Part shown: piece by piece, positions 7,097 to 16,894 of the stretch
Layout of the letters: each line of letters starts with the position of its first letter
How positions within the stretch are numbered: the stretch's first letter is position 1
Origin: Pseudonocardiaceae bacterium
GTDB lineage: Bacteria; Actinomycetota; Actinomycetes; Mycobacteriales; Pseudonocardiaceae
Assembly: GCA_009377865.1 (NCBI GenBank)
Contig: WHTH01000039.1
Span: 1 to 39,495 of the forward strand
DNA length: 39,495 nt
Direction: 5' to 3'
Made by a program: the position numbers and the translations under genes
The notes under the pieces: model-generated
The model's input: the letters and a program-made list of their open reading frames with translations, nothing else
What the model was told of the DNA's origin: nothing
The model's database searches: none

Positions 7097-7747
7097 CTAC
7101 CGCGCCCGGCTCCGCTGCGCCAGATAGACGGTGTCCGGCGCACCGCGGGGGACGTCGACGGTCAGCATGGTCACCTCCTCGAAGTGGACGCGCAGCCGAG
7201 CCTCGAACGGTGCGCTGGGCGCGGCCGACCACACCGCGAGCACCCCGCCCGGCGCCATCCGGCTCGCCAGCAGCACCAGCCCGGTCCCGCTGTAGAGCTC
7301 GGCGTTGGACGGGGTGACGGTCCAGTCCGGCCCGTTGTCGATGTCGAGGCACAGCACGTCGAAGGTCGGCGCGCCATCGGCCAGCCAGCCGCCGAGCTCG
7401 GCGACGACGAGCCGGGTGCGCCGGTCGTCGAGGCGCGTGGAGCCATCGAGATAGCTGCGGTTCCAGCGCACGACCGCGGGTTCGCGCTCCACGACGGTCA
7501 CTTCGCCGACCCGTGGATCCGACAGCGCCTCGTCGAGCGAGAAACCCACGCCGAGTCCCCCGACGAGCACCCGCGGCCGCTGCGCATCGATGCGCTCGAG
7601 CGCCGCTGCCACCAGCAGCCGCTCGGAGCGCCCGTCCCGGGTGTCCATCAGGAACACCCCGTTGGCGATCACCTCGAAGTGCTCGCCGTCACGGCGCAGC
7701 ACCAGCTCACCGCGCGGCGTCGGCAGCCGCTCGACCACCTCCGGCAC
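7097..7747 (-). CDS. Spermidine-synthase-like methyltransferase-fold protein
   Basis: 216 residues from GTG 7745-7747. Upstream in-frame sequence is antisense to the mdh end and was rejected. The Rossmann-type SAM/dcSAM-binding glycine loop is 'VLVGGLGVGFSLDEAL', followed by the acidic strand end 'VTVVEREPAVVRW' and by 'FDVLCLDIDNGPDW', where polyamine synthases place their catalytic Asp. The short N-terminal beta region 'ELVLRRDGEHFEVIANGVFLMDT' fits short actinobacterial SpeE-like proteins. True aminopropyltransferase activity is uncertain, because many short forms are uncharacterised. It starts 31 nt after the mdh stop on the same strand, so it is probably last in the folD operon. Confidence 0.75.
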   Translation of the reverse strand: MPEVVERLPTPRGELVLRRDGEHFEVIANGVFLMDTRDGRSERLLVAAALERIDAQRPRVLVGGLGVGFSLDEALSDPRVGEVTVVEREPAVVRWNRSYLDGSTRLDDRRTRLVVAELGGWLADGAPTFDVLCLDIDNGPDWTVTPSNAELYSGTGLVLLASRMAPGGVLAVWSAAPSAPFEARLRVHFEEVTMLTVDVPRGAPDTVYLAQRSRAR

Positions 7748-7778
7748 CCGTCCACGGTAGGCGCAGCTGCGAGCACCG

Positions 7779-8735
7779 TCACAGCTGCTGCACGTCGGCC
7801 TGCTTGGCGCGGACCGCCTCGGCGGCCTCGGCAAGCGCCGCCAGCTCATCGGCGGTGAGGTCGGTCTCGACGACCTTGCGCACCCCGGCGGCGCCGAGCT
7901 CCGCGGTGACACCCAGGTAGACACCCGAGATGCCGTACTCGCCGTCCACCCAGGCACAGACCGGCAGCACGTCGCCGGAGTCCTGCGCGACCGCGCGGGC
8001 CATCCGGGCAGCGGCGGCAGACGGCGCGTAGTAGGCCGACCCGCTCTTGAGCAGCGCGACGACCTCCGCGCCGCCGTTGCGGGTGCGGTCGACCAGTTCG
8101 TCGATCTTCGCCTGGTCCATCACGTCGGCCAGCGGCTTGCCGTCGACGGTGCAGGCGCTGGGCACCGGGACCATGGTGTCGCCGTGCGAGCCCAGGGTCA
8201 GCGTGCGCACCGAGCCCACCGGGACGTCGAGCTGCTCGGCGACGAAGTTGGTGAAGCGCGCGGTGTCGAGCATCCCGGCCTGCCCCAGCACCCGGTGGCG
8301 GGGGAATCCGGTCGCGATCTGAGTCAACGCTGTCATCTCGTCCAGCGGGTTGGACACCACGATCACCACGGTGTCGGGAGCGTGGCGCGCCACGTTCTCG
8401 GAGACCTGCCGGACGATCCCCGCGTTGGTCTCGATGAGGTCCATCCGGCTCATGCCAGGCTTGCGGGGCAGCCCCGCGGTGATGATGACGATGTCCGCAC
8501 CCGCGATGGCGTCGTAGCCCGACCCGTCCTGACCGGTGGTCTGCCCGACGACCCTGGTCTCGAACCCCTCGACCGGACGCGACTGGTTCATGTCCAGCGC
8601 CAAGCCCTCTGGCTTGCCCTCGATGATGTCGGTGAGCACGACGGTGTCGAAGATGTCGTACTCGGCGAGCCGCTGGGCGGTGGTGGAGCCGTAGAAGCCG
8701 GCGCCGATGACGGCGACCCTTCCGGAACGTGCCAT
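7779..8735 (-). CDS. mdh: Malate dehydrogenase (LDH-like type)
   Basis: Interconverts malate and oxaloacetate with NAD. It is 318 residues long. The dinucleotide loop is GAGFYGSTTA (11-20). The substrate loop Arg91 and Arg97 lie in 'GLPRKPGMSRMDL'. 'SNPLDEMT' is at about 128-135. Asp157 and Arg160 lie in 'GMLDTARF' and the catalytic His184 in 'GSHGDTMVP'. The length and the GLPRKPGMSR loop match the LDH-like MDH group. The ATG at 8733-8735 is preceded by GGAGG about 10 nt upstream. It lies 28 bp downstream of the DUF3017 gene in the folD-DUF3017-mdh operon. Confidence 0.95.
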   Translation of the reverse strand: MARSGRVAVIGAGFYGSTTAQRLAEYDIFDTVVLTDIIEGKPEGLALDMNQSRPVEGFETRVVGQTTGQDGSGYDAIAGADIVIITAGLPRKPGMSRMDLIETNAGIVRQVSENVARHAPDTVVIVVSNPLDEMTALTQIATGFPRHRVLGQAGMLDTARFTNFVAEQLDVPVGSVRTLTLGSHGDTMVPVPSACTVDGKPLADVMDQAKIDELVDRTRNGGAEVVALLKSGSAYYAPSAAAARMARAVAQDSGDVLPVCAWVDGEYGISGVYLGVTAELGAAGVRKVVETDLTADELAALAEAAEAVRAKQADVQQL

Positions 8736-8763
8736 GCGTGAACATCCTCCAGATCAGCGGTCA

Positions 8764-9051
8764 TCATCCCCCGGCCATCGGGCCGCCGACGATGGTCAGC
8801 GCCACGGCGAGCGTCAGCATCCCGAAACCGCCGTAGAGCAGCACGTCGAGACCGCGGCTGCGGATCGCCAGCAGGCCGGCATGGTCGGCCGGGAGCAGTC
8901 CACGCAGGCCGGCGGCGAGCAGCAACGCCCCCGCGATGATGGCCGTGCCATCCCGCCAGTGGTACAGCAGGATCCGCACCAGGCCGAGCGCCACCGCTGC
9001 CAGCACCACGGCGAACGCCGCGTGCTGGCGCCACCCTGTCGCCGTGATCAT
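8764..9051 (-). CDS. DUF3017 small membrane protein
   Basis: 95 residues with three hydrophobic segments: about 11-29 ([19 protein letters not shown]), 35-54 (around '[18 protein letters not shown]') and 70-90 ('[19 protein letters not shown]'). ATG 9049-9051 overlaps the folD stop by 4 nt (ATGA), showing tight coupling. DUF3017 proteins follow folD in many Actinobacteria, including M. tuberculosis (Rv3355c next to Rv3356c). Their role is unknown. The family call rests on size, topology and this position. Confidence 0.8.
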   Translation of the reverse strand: MITATGWRQHAAFAVVLAAVALGLVRILLYHWRDGTAIIAGALLLAAGLRGLLPADHAGLLAIRSRGLDVLLYGGFGMLTLAVALTIVGGPMAGG

Positions 9052-9899
9052 CCCGCCGCACGCTCCGCCATGTCCACAACGTTGGCCAGCAGCATCGCGC
9101 GGGTCATGGGACCCACGCCGCCGGGCATCGGTGCCAGGAACCCGGCCACCCCGCCCACGCCGGGGTCGACGTCGCCGACCAGCCCGGCATCGCTCCGGGT
9201 GATGCCGATGTCGAGCACCGCCGCGCCGGGCTTGATCATTTCCGCGGTGATGAGACCGGGCCGGCCCGCCGCGGCGACCACGATGTCGGCGCGGGCGACC
9301 TCGGCGGCGAGGTCCTTGGTGCCGGTGTGGCACAGCGTCACGGTGGCGTTCTCGCTTCGCCGGGTCAGCAGCAGTCCCAGCGGCCTGCCGACTGTGACAC
9401 CACGGCCGATCACCGTGACGTTCGCGCCCGACAGCGGCACGTCGAAGCGGCGCAGCAGCTCCACGATCCCGCGCGGGGTGCACGGCAGCGCGCCGGGCTC
9501 GTTGAGCACCAGCCGCCCGAGGTTGACCGGGTGCAACCCGTCGGCATCCTTGTCCGGGTCGATCCGCTCGAGCACGGCGCCGGTGTCGAGTCCGGCGGGC
9601 AGCGGCAGCTGCACGATGTAGCCGGTGCAGGCCGGGTCGGCATTGAGCCGGTCGATCACCTCGAGCAGCTCGGCCTGGGTGGTCTCGACCGGCAGGTCGT
9701 GACGCAGCGACGCGATGCCGACCTTCGCGCAGTCACTGTGCTTGCCCCGCACGTAGGCGTGCGAGCCGGGATCGTCGCCGACGATGACGGTGCCCAGCCC
9801 GGGGGTGATGCCGCGCTGGTGCAGCGCGCTCACCCGGCTGCTCAGATCGGCGAGGATCTCGTCTCGGGTGGCCTTGCCGTCCAGGATCGTCGCGCCCAC
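9048..9899 (-). CDS. folD: Methylenetetrahydrofolate dehydrogenase/cyclohydrolase
   Basis: Bifunctional enzyme interconverting 5,10-methylene-THF and 10-formyl-THF, which supplies formyl groups to the purN and purH products encoded further along the window. 283 residues from GTG 9897-9899, chosen because GAGG lies about 8 nt upstream and homologues begin close to [10 protein letters not shown] 9906-9908 is the alternative. Signatures are '[15 protein letters not shown]' (catalytic Lys), '[13 protein letters not shown]', '[15 protein letters not shown]', the NADP loop '[16 protein letters not shown]' and 'MPGGVGPMT' near the C-terminus. It overlaps DUF3017 by ATGA. Confidence 0.95.
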   Translation of the reverse strand: MGATILDGKATRDEILADLSSRVSALHQRGITPGLGTVIVGDDPGSHAYVRGKHSDCAKVGIASLRHDLPVETTQAELLEVIDRLNADPACTGYIVQLPLPAGLDTGAVLERIDPDKDADGLHPVNLGRLVLNEPGALPCTPRGIVELLRRFDVPLSGANVTVIGRGVTVGRPLGLLLTRRSENATVTLCHTGTKDLAAEVARADIVVAAAGRPGLITAEMIKPGAAVLDIGITRSDAGLVGDVDPGVGGVAGFLAPMPGGVGPMTRAMLLANVVDMAERAAG

Positions 9900-9946
9900 G
9901 CCGACCATCCTCGCAGCAGGACCACGCCACCGGCGCTCGGGCCTGG

Positions 9947-10906
9947 CTAGAGCCGGCGGGAGGGCAGCGCGGCCACGGCCATGGCCACCAGCGTCAACGC
10001 GGTACCCGCGACGGCGGTTGCGGTGAGCTGCTCGCCGGTGACCGGCACGAACACGTCGAGCAGCAGTGCACCGACCAGCTGCCCGGCGATCGTGCCGAGG
10101 CCGAGCAGCAGCACACCGGTCAGCCGTACCACGGTGACCGCGGTGGCGATGAACACGATCCCCAGCGGCCCGCCGAGGTAGAGCACCGGGTTGCTGGGCA
10201 GCGGCCCGGGAAGCCCGCGCACCGCCACCTCGACCGCCGCCACCACCAGCAGCAGCGCGATGCCCACGGTGAAGTTGACCAGTGTCGCCGCCAGCGGATT
10301 GCCGGCAACCGTGTTGACCCGGCCGTTGACGGCCTGTTGCCAGGCGACGGTGATGCCCGCCAGCACGGGGATCACCGCGATCCACAGCGCCGCGGGGGTA
10401 CCGAGCCGGTCGGACACGGCGAGCACCACCGCCGCGATCGTCAGCACCGCCCCGGCGATCCGGGTGACGGTGACGGGCTGGGCCGCTCCCGGCCCCAGCC
10501 CGGCCCGGTCGACCACAAGGCTGGAGGTGGCCTGCCCGGCCACGACCGCGACGGTGAACACCGCCACCCCGATCACGCCGACGGTCAGCCCCTGGGTGAT
10601 CACCAGAAACGCCCCGCACAGGCCACCGAGCAGCTGCCACCACGGCAACCGCCCGGACCGCACCCCCCGCGCGGTGCGCGCCAGACCTGCCCGCACCGCG
10701 GGCACGGTGGCGGCGAGCGCGAGCAGCACGAGCTCCCCGCCGGCGAAGGAGAGCAGCGCGGCGACCACCCCGTCGTCGATACGCCCGCCGAGCTCACCGT
10801 TGATGCGTGCCTGAGCAGCCAGCGCCGTCCCGACGGCGACGGCGGCCAGCAGGCCGGCCGCCGTGGGGATGTGCGGGCCCGGCGACCCCGCTGCTGTCGA
10901 GCTCAC
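9947..10906 (-). CDS. YdcZ-type (DUF606) DMT superfamily permease
   Basis: A 319-residue integral membrane protein with about ten hydrophobic helices and an internal duplication. Each half contains a 'QARINGELG' or 'QQAVNGRVN' motif soon after a transmembrane helix, the hallmark of YdcZ/DUF606 proteins (two fused 150-residue repeats). Both motifs are followed by '[18 protein letters not shown]' or '[18 protein letters not shown]'. The substrate is unknown. It starts at GTG 10904-10906, with TACCCT (-10-like) about 9 nt upstream, so the transcript may be nearly leaderless. The stop is about 47 bp before folD on the same strand, so read-through into the folD operon is possible. Confidence 0.85.
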   Translation of the reverse strand: MSSTAAGSPGPHIPTAAGLLAAVAVGTALAAQARINGELGGRIDDGVVAALLSFAGGELVLLALAATVPAVRAGLARTARGVRSGRLPWWQLLGGLCGAFLVITQGLTVGVIGVAVFTVAVVAGQATSSLVVDRAGLGPGAAQPVTVTRIAGAVLTIAAVVLAVSDRLGTPAALWIAVIPVLAGITVAWQQAVNGRVNTVAGNPLAATLVNFTVGIALLLVVAAVEVAVRGLPGPLPSNPVLYLGGPLGIVFIATAVTVVRLTGVLLLGLGTIAGQLVGALLLDVFVPVTGEQLTATAVAGTALTLVAMAVAALPSRRL

Positions 10907-10967
10907 GAACCCAGCAGGGTAGGAGAGCCGACGTCCTCACCCGTGCTGTCCGTCACGATGTCCACAC

Positions 10968-11867
10968 TCAGCGGGGCTTGGTGATGACGTGCCGTCCCAG
11001 GAAGTTCACCTGATCGGTCACGACCTGCTCGAACGTGTCACCGAGGTAGAGCTCGAAGTGTCCGCCCGGGTAGCGGCGCAGCTCACCACGAGGGGCACGC
11101 CGCGCGGCGCGGACGGCGGGTCCGGGCGGCGTGGTGCGGTCGGCGTCGGCAACGCAGACCAGCAGCGGCATCCCGAGCCGTTCGGTGACCCTGCCCGGCC
11201 GGTAGGTCGGCAGCACGAGCATCAGGCGCGCGGCGAACTCGTTGCGCCACAACGAGTTCGGCGCGAGGATCGCGCGTACCCCCGGTTCGGCCTCGGGGTC
11301 GGTCATCGCGGCGACGTCACCCCTGCTCCCGACGGCGGGCAGCAGCTGCGGTGGCCGCCGCAGCACGGCGCCGGCGGCGTCGCGGATCCCGGCAGCGGCG
11401 AGCCGCAGCGCCGTGACCGGCGGGGCCTGGGCGGCGGAGGACAGCCCGTCGACGAACGGCACCTGCGAGATCACCGCCGCGATCCTCGAGTCGGTCGCGG
11501 CGACCGCGAGGACGTGACCGCCGGAGAACGACGTGCCCCAGAGCACGATGCGACTGGGGTCGATCCCGTCGAGCGAGCGCGCGTGCCCGATCGCGGCGCG
11601 ATAGTCGGCCTGCTGGCAACGGATGTCGAGCAGCTGGCGCGGCTGGCCGCCGCTGGCCCCGAAGTGGCGGTAGTCGAAGAGCAGCACGGCACATCCGGCC
11701 GCGGTGAACCGCTCGGCATAGGCCGGCAGCACGTCGTCGCGGGTTGCGGCGAACCCGTGCGCCATCACGACGCACGGCACGTCGCCGACCGCGTCGGGCG
11801 GGCGGTAGAGGTAGGCCGCGCAGTCCACCCCGCCGGAGCGGAAGGCCACCTCGCTGCGCTGCGTCAT
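10968..11867 (-). CDS. Alpha/beta hydrolase
   Basis: 299 residues from ATG 11865-11867, with GAGGGAG about 7 nt upstream; longer in-frame starts run back into the dnaE2 end. Serine-hydrolase features are the oxyanion strand 'VVMAHGFAATRDDV', the nucleophile elbow 'LWGTSFSGGHVLA' (G-T-S-F-S-G, slightly variant), the Asp strand 'PLLVCVADADRTTPP' and the catalytic His in 'YPGGHFELYLG' near the C-terminus. It resembles actinobacterial homologues of the dienelactone-hydrolase/BAAT-like group. The substrate cannot be inferred. It is 56 bp downstream of the dnaE2 stop on the same strand; whether it belongs to the SOS transcript is unclear. Confidence 0.85.
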   Translation of the reverse strand: MTQRSEVAFRSGGVDCAAYLYRPPDAVGDVPCVVMAHGFAATRDDVLPAYAERFTAAGCAVLLFDYRHFGASGGQPRQLLDIRCQQADYRAAIGHARSLDGIDPSRIVLWGTSFSGGHVLAVAATDSRIAAVISQVPFVDGLSSAAQAPPVTALRLAAAGIRDAAGAVLRRPPQLLPAVGSRGDVAAMTDPEAEPGVRAILAPNSLWRNEFAARLMLVLPTYRPGRVTERLGMPLLVCVADADRTTPPGPAVRAARRAPRGELRRYPGGHFELYLGDTFEQVVTDQVNFLGRHVITKPR

Positions 11868-11923
11868 CTCGTGCTCCCTCTGCTGGGTGTGATCGGAAAG
11901 CCTAGCCGCGATCGAAGTGGCGG

Positions 11924-14900
11924 TCACCGGAAGTCCCGGGAGGCCGATGCCACTCGCATGTCGAGCGGCTCGGCACGCTCGGCCATGACGTTGACCACGC
12001 CCTCGGCGTTCTGCAGCCGGCCGCGGACCAGCAGCGCCGGGCAGGACCGGACCACCCGGCGGTAGCGGGTCCAGAACCCGGGTGAGCAGATCACGTTGGC
12101 CATGCCGGTCTCGTCCTCGAGGTTGAGGAAGGTGACACCGGCCGCGGTGGCGGGACGTTGCCGGTGGGTCACCGCCCCGCCGACCAGCACCCGGTTGCCG
12201 TCCTCGATCGTGTGCAGCCCGGCGGCAGGCACCGCGCCCAGCGCGTCGAGGTGCTCCCGGAGGAACTGTGTGGGGAAGCTGTCTGGCGACATCCCGGTGG
12301 CCCACACGTCGGCAGCGGCCAGCTCGAGCTCGCTCATCCCGGGCAGTACGGGAGCGGCGACGCCCACCGCAGTGCCGGGCAGCCGGTCGGGCCGCTGCGC
12401 CGCGACCGCGCCCGCCGTCCAGAGTGCCTGCCGACGCTGCGGTGCCAGCTCGCCGAACGCGCCTGCGGTGGCCAGCGCCTCGGCCTGCTGTCCGGTCAGG
12501 CCCACCCGGTGGGCGACATCGCCGATGCTGCCGTAGGGGCCGTGCGCGTCCCGCTCGGTCACCAGCCGGCCCGCCAGGTCCTCCCCGATCGAGCGCACCG
12601 TGGCCAGCCCGATCCGCACCGCCCGCTCCGGTGCCCCCTCGGCTGCCGGTTCCAGGTCCGCGTGCACCTCGCTGGCGTTGATGTCGGGGCCGCGCACCGT
12701 CACCCCGTGCCGGCGGGCATCGGCGACCAGCGACTGCGGGGAGTAGAAGCCCATCGGCTGCGCCCGCAGCAGCGCCGCGCAGAACGCTGCCGGGTAGTAG
12801 TGCTTGAACCAGGCGCTGTAGTAGACCAGCGAAGCGAAGCTGATCGAGTGACTCTCCGGGAAGCCGAAGTTGGCGAAGGCGAGTAGCTTGTCGAAGATCC
12901 GGTCGGCGAGCTCACCGGTGATCTCGTGGCGGGCCGCGCCCGCATAGAAGCGCTCCCGCAGCTGCTCCATCCGTTCGGTGGACCGCTTGGCGCCCATCGC
13001 CCGGCGCAGCTCGTCGGCCTCGGCCGCCGTGAAGTCGGCGACGTCGATCGCCAGCTGCATCAGCTGCTCCTGGAACAGCGGCACACCGAGGGTCTTGCGC
13101 AGCGCGTCGGCCAGCAGCGGGTGATCGTAGTCCCAGGATCTGGTCCGCTCGTTGCGCCGCTTGATGTAGGGGTGGACCGAGCCGCCCTGAATCGGGCCGG
13201 GCCGGATCAGCGCCACCTCGACCACCAGGTCGTAGAAGCAGCGGGGTCTGAGGCGCGGCAGCGTCGCCATCTGGGCGCGGGACTCCACCTGGAACACCCC
13301 GACGGAGTCGGCTCGGGAGAGCATCTCGTAGACCGCCGGGTCGGTCGGGTGCAGCTCGGCGAGGTCGACTCGGTGAGCGTGATGGCGCTGCACGAGGCCG
13401 ATGACGTACTGCAGCGCGGAGAGCATCCCGAGCCCGAGCAGGTCGAACTTCACCAGCCCGACCGCTGCGCAGTCATCCTTGTCCCACTGCACCACCGTGC
13501 GGTCGGCCATCCGCGCCCACTCCACGGGCACCACCTCGGCCACCGGGCGCGAGCAGATCACCATGCCACCGGAGTGGATGCCCAGGTGCCGCGGGAACCC
13601 CTCCAGCTCACCGGCCAGCGCCCCCACGTGCTCGGGAATGTCGGCGCCCAGGGTGGTCTGGTCGAGCGGTCCCCAGCGGTCGATCTGCTTGCTCCAGGCA
13701 TCCTGGGTTCCGGGGGCATACCCCAGTGCCTTGGCCACGTCGCGCACCGCGGAGCGGGCCCGGTAGGTGATCACGTTCGCGACCTGGGCCGCCCGGTCAC
13801 GCCCGTAGCGGCCGTAGACGTACTGGATGACCTCCTCGCGCCGGTCGGACTCGATGTCGAGGTCGATGTCGGGGTAGCCGTCGCGGTCCGGGGCGAGGAA
13901 ACGCTCGAACAGCAGATCCATCCCGACCGCGTCGACGTTGGTGATGCCCAGCGCGTAGCAGACCGCGGAGTTGGCCGCCGAGCCGCGGCCCTGGCACAGG
14001 ATACCGTTGCGGCGGCAGAACTCCACGATGTCGGAGACGATGAGGAAGTAGCCGGGGAAATCCTTTGCCTCGATCACGGTGAGCTCGTGGTCGATCTGGT
14101 GGTGCGCGCCGGGCCGCTCGTCGTAGCACCCATAACGCTTGACGGTGCCCAGCCAGGTCAGCTCGCGCAACCAGCTGACCTCGGTGTGATCCGCCGGTAC
14201 GTCGAACAGCGGTAGATCCGGGGCCACCAGGTGCAGCGGGAAGGCGCACTCGCGGCCCAGCGCGGCGGCCCGCTCGACGGCTCCCGGGTAGCGGGCGAAC
14301 CGTCGCGCCATCTCGGCCCCCGAGCGCAGGTGTCTCGTCCCCGCCGGCGGCAGCCAGCCGTCTATGTCGTCGAGGCTGCGCCGGGCGCGGACCGCGGCCA
14401 GCGCGGTCGCCAGCCGGTGCCGTGACGGCGTGGCGTAGTGGGCGGTGCTGGTGGCCACGGTGTCCACGCCGTGCTCTGCCGCGAGTTCGGCGAGGGCATC
14501 GTTGCGCTCGGTGTCGTCGGGCAGGCCCTGGTCGGTGAGCTCGACGCGGACGTGCTCGGCGCCGAACAATCGCGTCAGGTCCCGCAGCGCCGCAGCGGCC
14601 GCGCCCGGCCCGTCGCGCTCCAGTGCCCGGCGGACCGCGCCCTTGCGGCACCCGGTGAGCACCACCCAGTGCCCGCCCGCGGCGGCTGCCACCTCGTTGC
14701 GGTCATAGACCGGCTTGCCCTTCTGGCCACCGCGCAGCTGCGCATCGCTGATCACCCGGGACAGCCGGCGGTAGCCCTCCGGATCGCGTGCCAGCACCAG
14801 CAGGTGCTCGCCCGCTGGATCGGTGGTGCCGGCCCGGGCCGCGTCCGGTGTCGCAGCCGGTCCGAGGCCGAGCTCGGCGCCGAAGATCGTGCCGACCCCC

Positions 14901-15256
14901 AGCTCGCGGGCTGCCTCGGCGAAACGCACCACCCCGTACATGCCGTCGTGGTCGGTGATCGCGATCGCGTCCAGCCCGAGCCGGACGGCCTCCTCGACGA
15001 GCTCCTCGGGATGGCTGGCCCCGTCGAGGAAGCTGAAGTTGGTGTGGCAGTGCAACTCGGCGTAAGCGACGTGCTGCCCGGCCGGGGCTGCCAGCGCGGG
15101 CGGCTGATAGCGGTCCCGGTGGCGGGTCCAGGCCGGGCTGTCCCCGCCGTCACCGGGGTGCTGCTCATCGCGGCGCCATGGTCCCGAGGGTCGTGACCGC
15201 CCGGCCAGCGCCCGCTCCAACTCGGCCCACCGCACCGGCGGGTTGTTCCACCCCAT
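11924..15256 (-). CDS. dnaE2: Error-prone DNA polymerase DnaE2 (ImuC)
   Basis: C-family translesion polymerase of the actinobacterial mutasome, 1110 residues. ATG 15254-15256 begins the familiar 'MGWNNPPVRW', with an AAGGG at the upstream stop codon as ribosome binding site. The PHP domain is at the N-terminus (ELHCHTNFSF, 67-76; ITDHDG near 100). The polymerase core has 'GRGSAANSAVCYALG' (423-437), the catalytic 'PDIDLDIES' (462-470) and a third Asp in 'LVKFDLLGLG'. A C-terminal OB fold 'VLVGGAVTHRQR' and the tail 'RVASASRDFR' follow. DnaE2 works with ImuA' and ImuB, encoded about 3 kb away. It lies 10 bp after the DUF222/HNH gene, so it is probably driven from the LexA-boxed promoter before that gene. 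Confidence 0.95.
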   Translation of the reverse strand: MGWNNPPVRWAELERALAGRSRPSGPWRRDEQHPGDGGDSPAWTRHRDRYQPPALAAPAGQHVAYAELHCHTNFSFLDGASHPEELVEEAVRLGLDAIAITDHDGMYGVVRFAEAARELGVGTIFGAELGLGPAATPDAARAGTTDPAGEHLLVLARDPEGYRRLSRVISDAQLRGGQKGKPVYDRNEVAAAAGGHWVVLTGCRKGAVRRALERDGPGAAAAALRDLTRLFGAEHVRVELTDQGLPDDTERNDALAELAAEHGVDTVATSTAHYATPSRHRLATALAAVRARRSLDDIDGWLPPAGTRHLRSGAEMARRFARYPGAVERAAALGRECAFPLHLVAPDLPLFDVPADHTEVSWLRELTWLGTVKRYGCYDERPGAHHQIDHELTVIEAKDFPGYFLIVSDIVEFCRRNGILCQGRGSAANSAVCYALGITNVDAVGMDLLFERFLAPDRDGYPDIDLDIESDRREEVIQYVYGRYGRDRAAQVANVITYRARSAVRDVAKALGYAPGTQDAWSKQIDRWGPLDQTTLGADIPEHVGALAGELEGFPRHLGIHSGGMVICSRPVAEVVPVEWARMADRTVVQWDKDDCAAVGLVKFDLLGLGMLSALQYVIGLVQRHHAHRVDLAELHPTDPAVYEMLSRADSVGVFQVESRAQMATLPRLRPRCFYDLVVEVALIRPGPIQGGSVHPYIKRRNERTRSWDYDHPLLADALRKTLGVPLFQEQLMQLAIDVADFTAAEADELRRAMGAKRSTERMEQLRERFYAGAARHEITGELADRIFDKLLAFANFGFPESHSISFASLVYYSAWFKHYYPAAFCAALLRAQPMGFYSPQSLVADARRHGVTVRGPDINASEVHADLEPAAEGAPERAVRIGLATVRSIGEDLAGRLVTERDAHGPYGSIGDVAHRVGLTGQQAEALATAGAFGELAPQRRQALWTAGAVAAQRPDRLPGTAVGVAAPVLPGMSELELAAADVWATGMSPDSFPTQFLREHLDALGAVPAAGLHTIEDGNRVLVGGAVTHRQRPATAAGVTFLNLEDETGMANVICSPGFWTRYRRVVRSCPALLVRGRLQNAEGVVNVMAERAEPLDMRVASASRDFR

Positions 15257-15266
15257 CGCGCGGCCC

Positions 15267-16886
15267 TTAGAACGGTGGCGGCGGGTCGGTGTCTTGTGGC
15301 TGGTGCGGTGGATCTGGCCCTGGCTCGGGCCGGTAGTCGTGGGGTCGGCTGGTGTAGGTGTGCCCCGTCGGGGTGGTCCAGGTGATGGTTGCGTCGGGGT
15401 GCTGTTCGACGTGCCAGCCGGGGGCGTGGGTCTTGGCCAGGTGGTCGTGGCGGCAGCCGGCGTAGAGGTTGAATTCGCTGGTGGGGCCGTCGGGGTAGGG
15501 GATGGTGTGGTCGAGGTCGGCGGTGGCCGCACGTTGCCGGCAGATCGGTGACCGGCAGTACAGGTCCCGGGCGCGGACATGGTCGGCCAGCCCGGCCGGT
15601 GGGGTGTAGGTGGTGCGCCCGTAGTCGAGCAGGGTCCCCGACTTCGGGTCGGTCAGCAGCCGCCGCCAGGTGCCGCCAGCGGCGATCTCGCGTGCCAGCG
15701 CGGCGGGGATGGGTCCGTGACCGACCAGCTCGCCGGGTGTCTCATCCAGACCCATCAGCATGGTGATCGGCACGATCACGTGCACCAGCGGCTTACCGGC
15801 TCCCGGCCCGGCGCCGCAGCGATGCCCGCCGGAGCCCCGGTTGTCGCCGCCGGCTGGGTTCCCGTCGTCGTCGGCCAGGTCACTGTCGTCGCCGGTGGGC
15901 GCTGTTTCGCAATCGCCACCGGGACAGCCCGCACAGTCCTCGGGGGCTTCGTCCTCGGGGGTGCCGGTGGCCGCGCAGCGGCGGCCGGTGAGCAGGTCGA
16001 CGAGCAGGTCCGCGCGGCGGGCGTCCATGCCCCTGGGGTCTGCGGCGCCCAGCGCGCGGGCCAGCTGACACAGCCGCTGGTAGGCGGCGGTGGCATCCGG
16101 CGCCGACAGCAGCGCCCACAGCGTGGCCATGCCCTCGGTGTCGTCACCGAGGGCTACCCGCCGGTCCTTGCGGGCTTCGCGGTGCCGGGCCTCGGCGCCG
16201 TGCGGATCGAGTGCCAGCACCCCGCGCCGCAGGCACGCCCGCAGCTGGCCCAGCGTCTGCTCCGGCGCCCGGCCCAGCACCCGCGCCTCCAGCGCGCCCC
16301 GCTGCTCGCCGGGCAGCAACCGGACAGCCTCGACGATGGCCCGCACCTTCCACGCATCGATGCTGCCCTGCTGCCAGGCGGCCAGGGTCGCGGGCAGCTC
16401 GGCGCTCAGCAGCTCCGCGGTGTAGAGCCGGTCAGCCGCGATCGTGCGCGACAGCCGCAGCGCCAACCCCACCTCATCGGCGGCGAACTCGCTGTAACCC
16501 GAGCACACATCAGAACGGCGCGGGCCCGACGCGGTGTCGATGGCAGGGCGGCGGCGCGCGAACTCAGCCAGCAACCGCGACTGCCGCGCCGCTGCCCACG
16601 ACGACATGCGATCGAAACCCACAATCCCCTCGATCAGGTCCGCATCCGACAACCCCGCCGGATCGGCCGTGGATTGATCCAACTCCAACGCCGACCACCC
16701 TGACGGGACGCGCTGCGAGGCCGGCACCTGCCCGACCTCCTCCGGGTCAGGCACCCGCCCGTTGCATACCTGCTCGATCCAGACATCCCACTCCTCCCCA
16801 ACCGGAACGCCCGCATCGTCCAACGCAGCCCCATCGACGACCGCCTCCCGCGGGGGCGGCTCATCGACGCTAGGCGTATCGAACAC
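15267..16886 (-). CDS. DUF222/HNH endonuclease-domain protein (13E12-repeat type)
   Basis: 539 residues. The helical DUF222 region lies at about 75-330 ('LIEGIVGFDRMSSWAAARQSR', 'SGYSEFAADEVGLALRLSR'). An acidic Gly-rich linker follows at about 315-360. A C-terminal HNH domain at about 440-500 has 'CRSPICRQ', 'LDHTIPYPDG', 'FNLYAGCRHDHLAKTH'; the metal and catalytic Asp-His, Asn and His are all visible. Such genes are repetitive in Actinobacteria and several in M. tuberculosis are LexA-regulated. The GTG at 16884-16886 lies inside a perfect SOS box and 7 nt after TACACT, implying a leaderless transcript. Only 10 bp separate it from dnaE2. The precise role is unknown. Confidence 0.9.
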   Translation of the reverse strand: MFDTPSVDEPPPREAVVDGAALDDAGVPVGEEWDVWIEQVCNGRVPDPEEVGQVPASQRVPSGWSALELDQSTADPAGLSDADLIEGIVGFDRMSSWAAARQSRLLAEFARRRPAIDTASGPRRSDVCSGYSEFAADEVGLALRLSRTIAADRLYTAELLSAELPATLAAWQQGSIDAWKVRAIVEAVRLLPGEQRGALEARVLGRAPEQTLGQLRACLRRGVLALDPHGAEARHREARKDRRVALGDDTEGMATLWALLSAPDATAAYQRLCQLARALGAADPRGMDARRADLLVDLLTGRRCAATGTPEDEAPEDCAGCPGGDCETAPTGDDSDLADDDGNPAGGDNRGSGGHRCGAGPGAGKPLVHVIVPITMLMGLDETPGELVGHGPIPAALAREIAAGGTWRRLLTDPKSGTLLDYGRTTYTPPAGLADHVRARDLYCRSPICRQRAATADLDHTIPYPDGPTSEFNLYAGCRHDHLAKTHAPGWHVEQHPDATITWTTPTGHTYTSRPHDYRPEPGPDPPHQPQDTDPPPPF

Positions 16887-16894
16887 ATGTTCGA
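16879..16894. promoter_or_regulatory. LexA/SOS box overlapping -10 and start codon of the HNH gene
   Basis: TCGAACACATGTTCGA is a perfect match to the mycobacterial-type SOS consensus TCGAAC-N4-GTTCGA. Read leftward, it begins at the last T of the -10 TACACT (16894-16899) and contains the GTG start of the HNH gene. LexA bound here would block RNA polymerase directly. Confidence 0.9.
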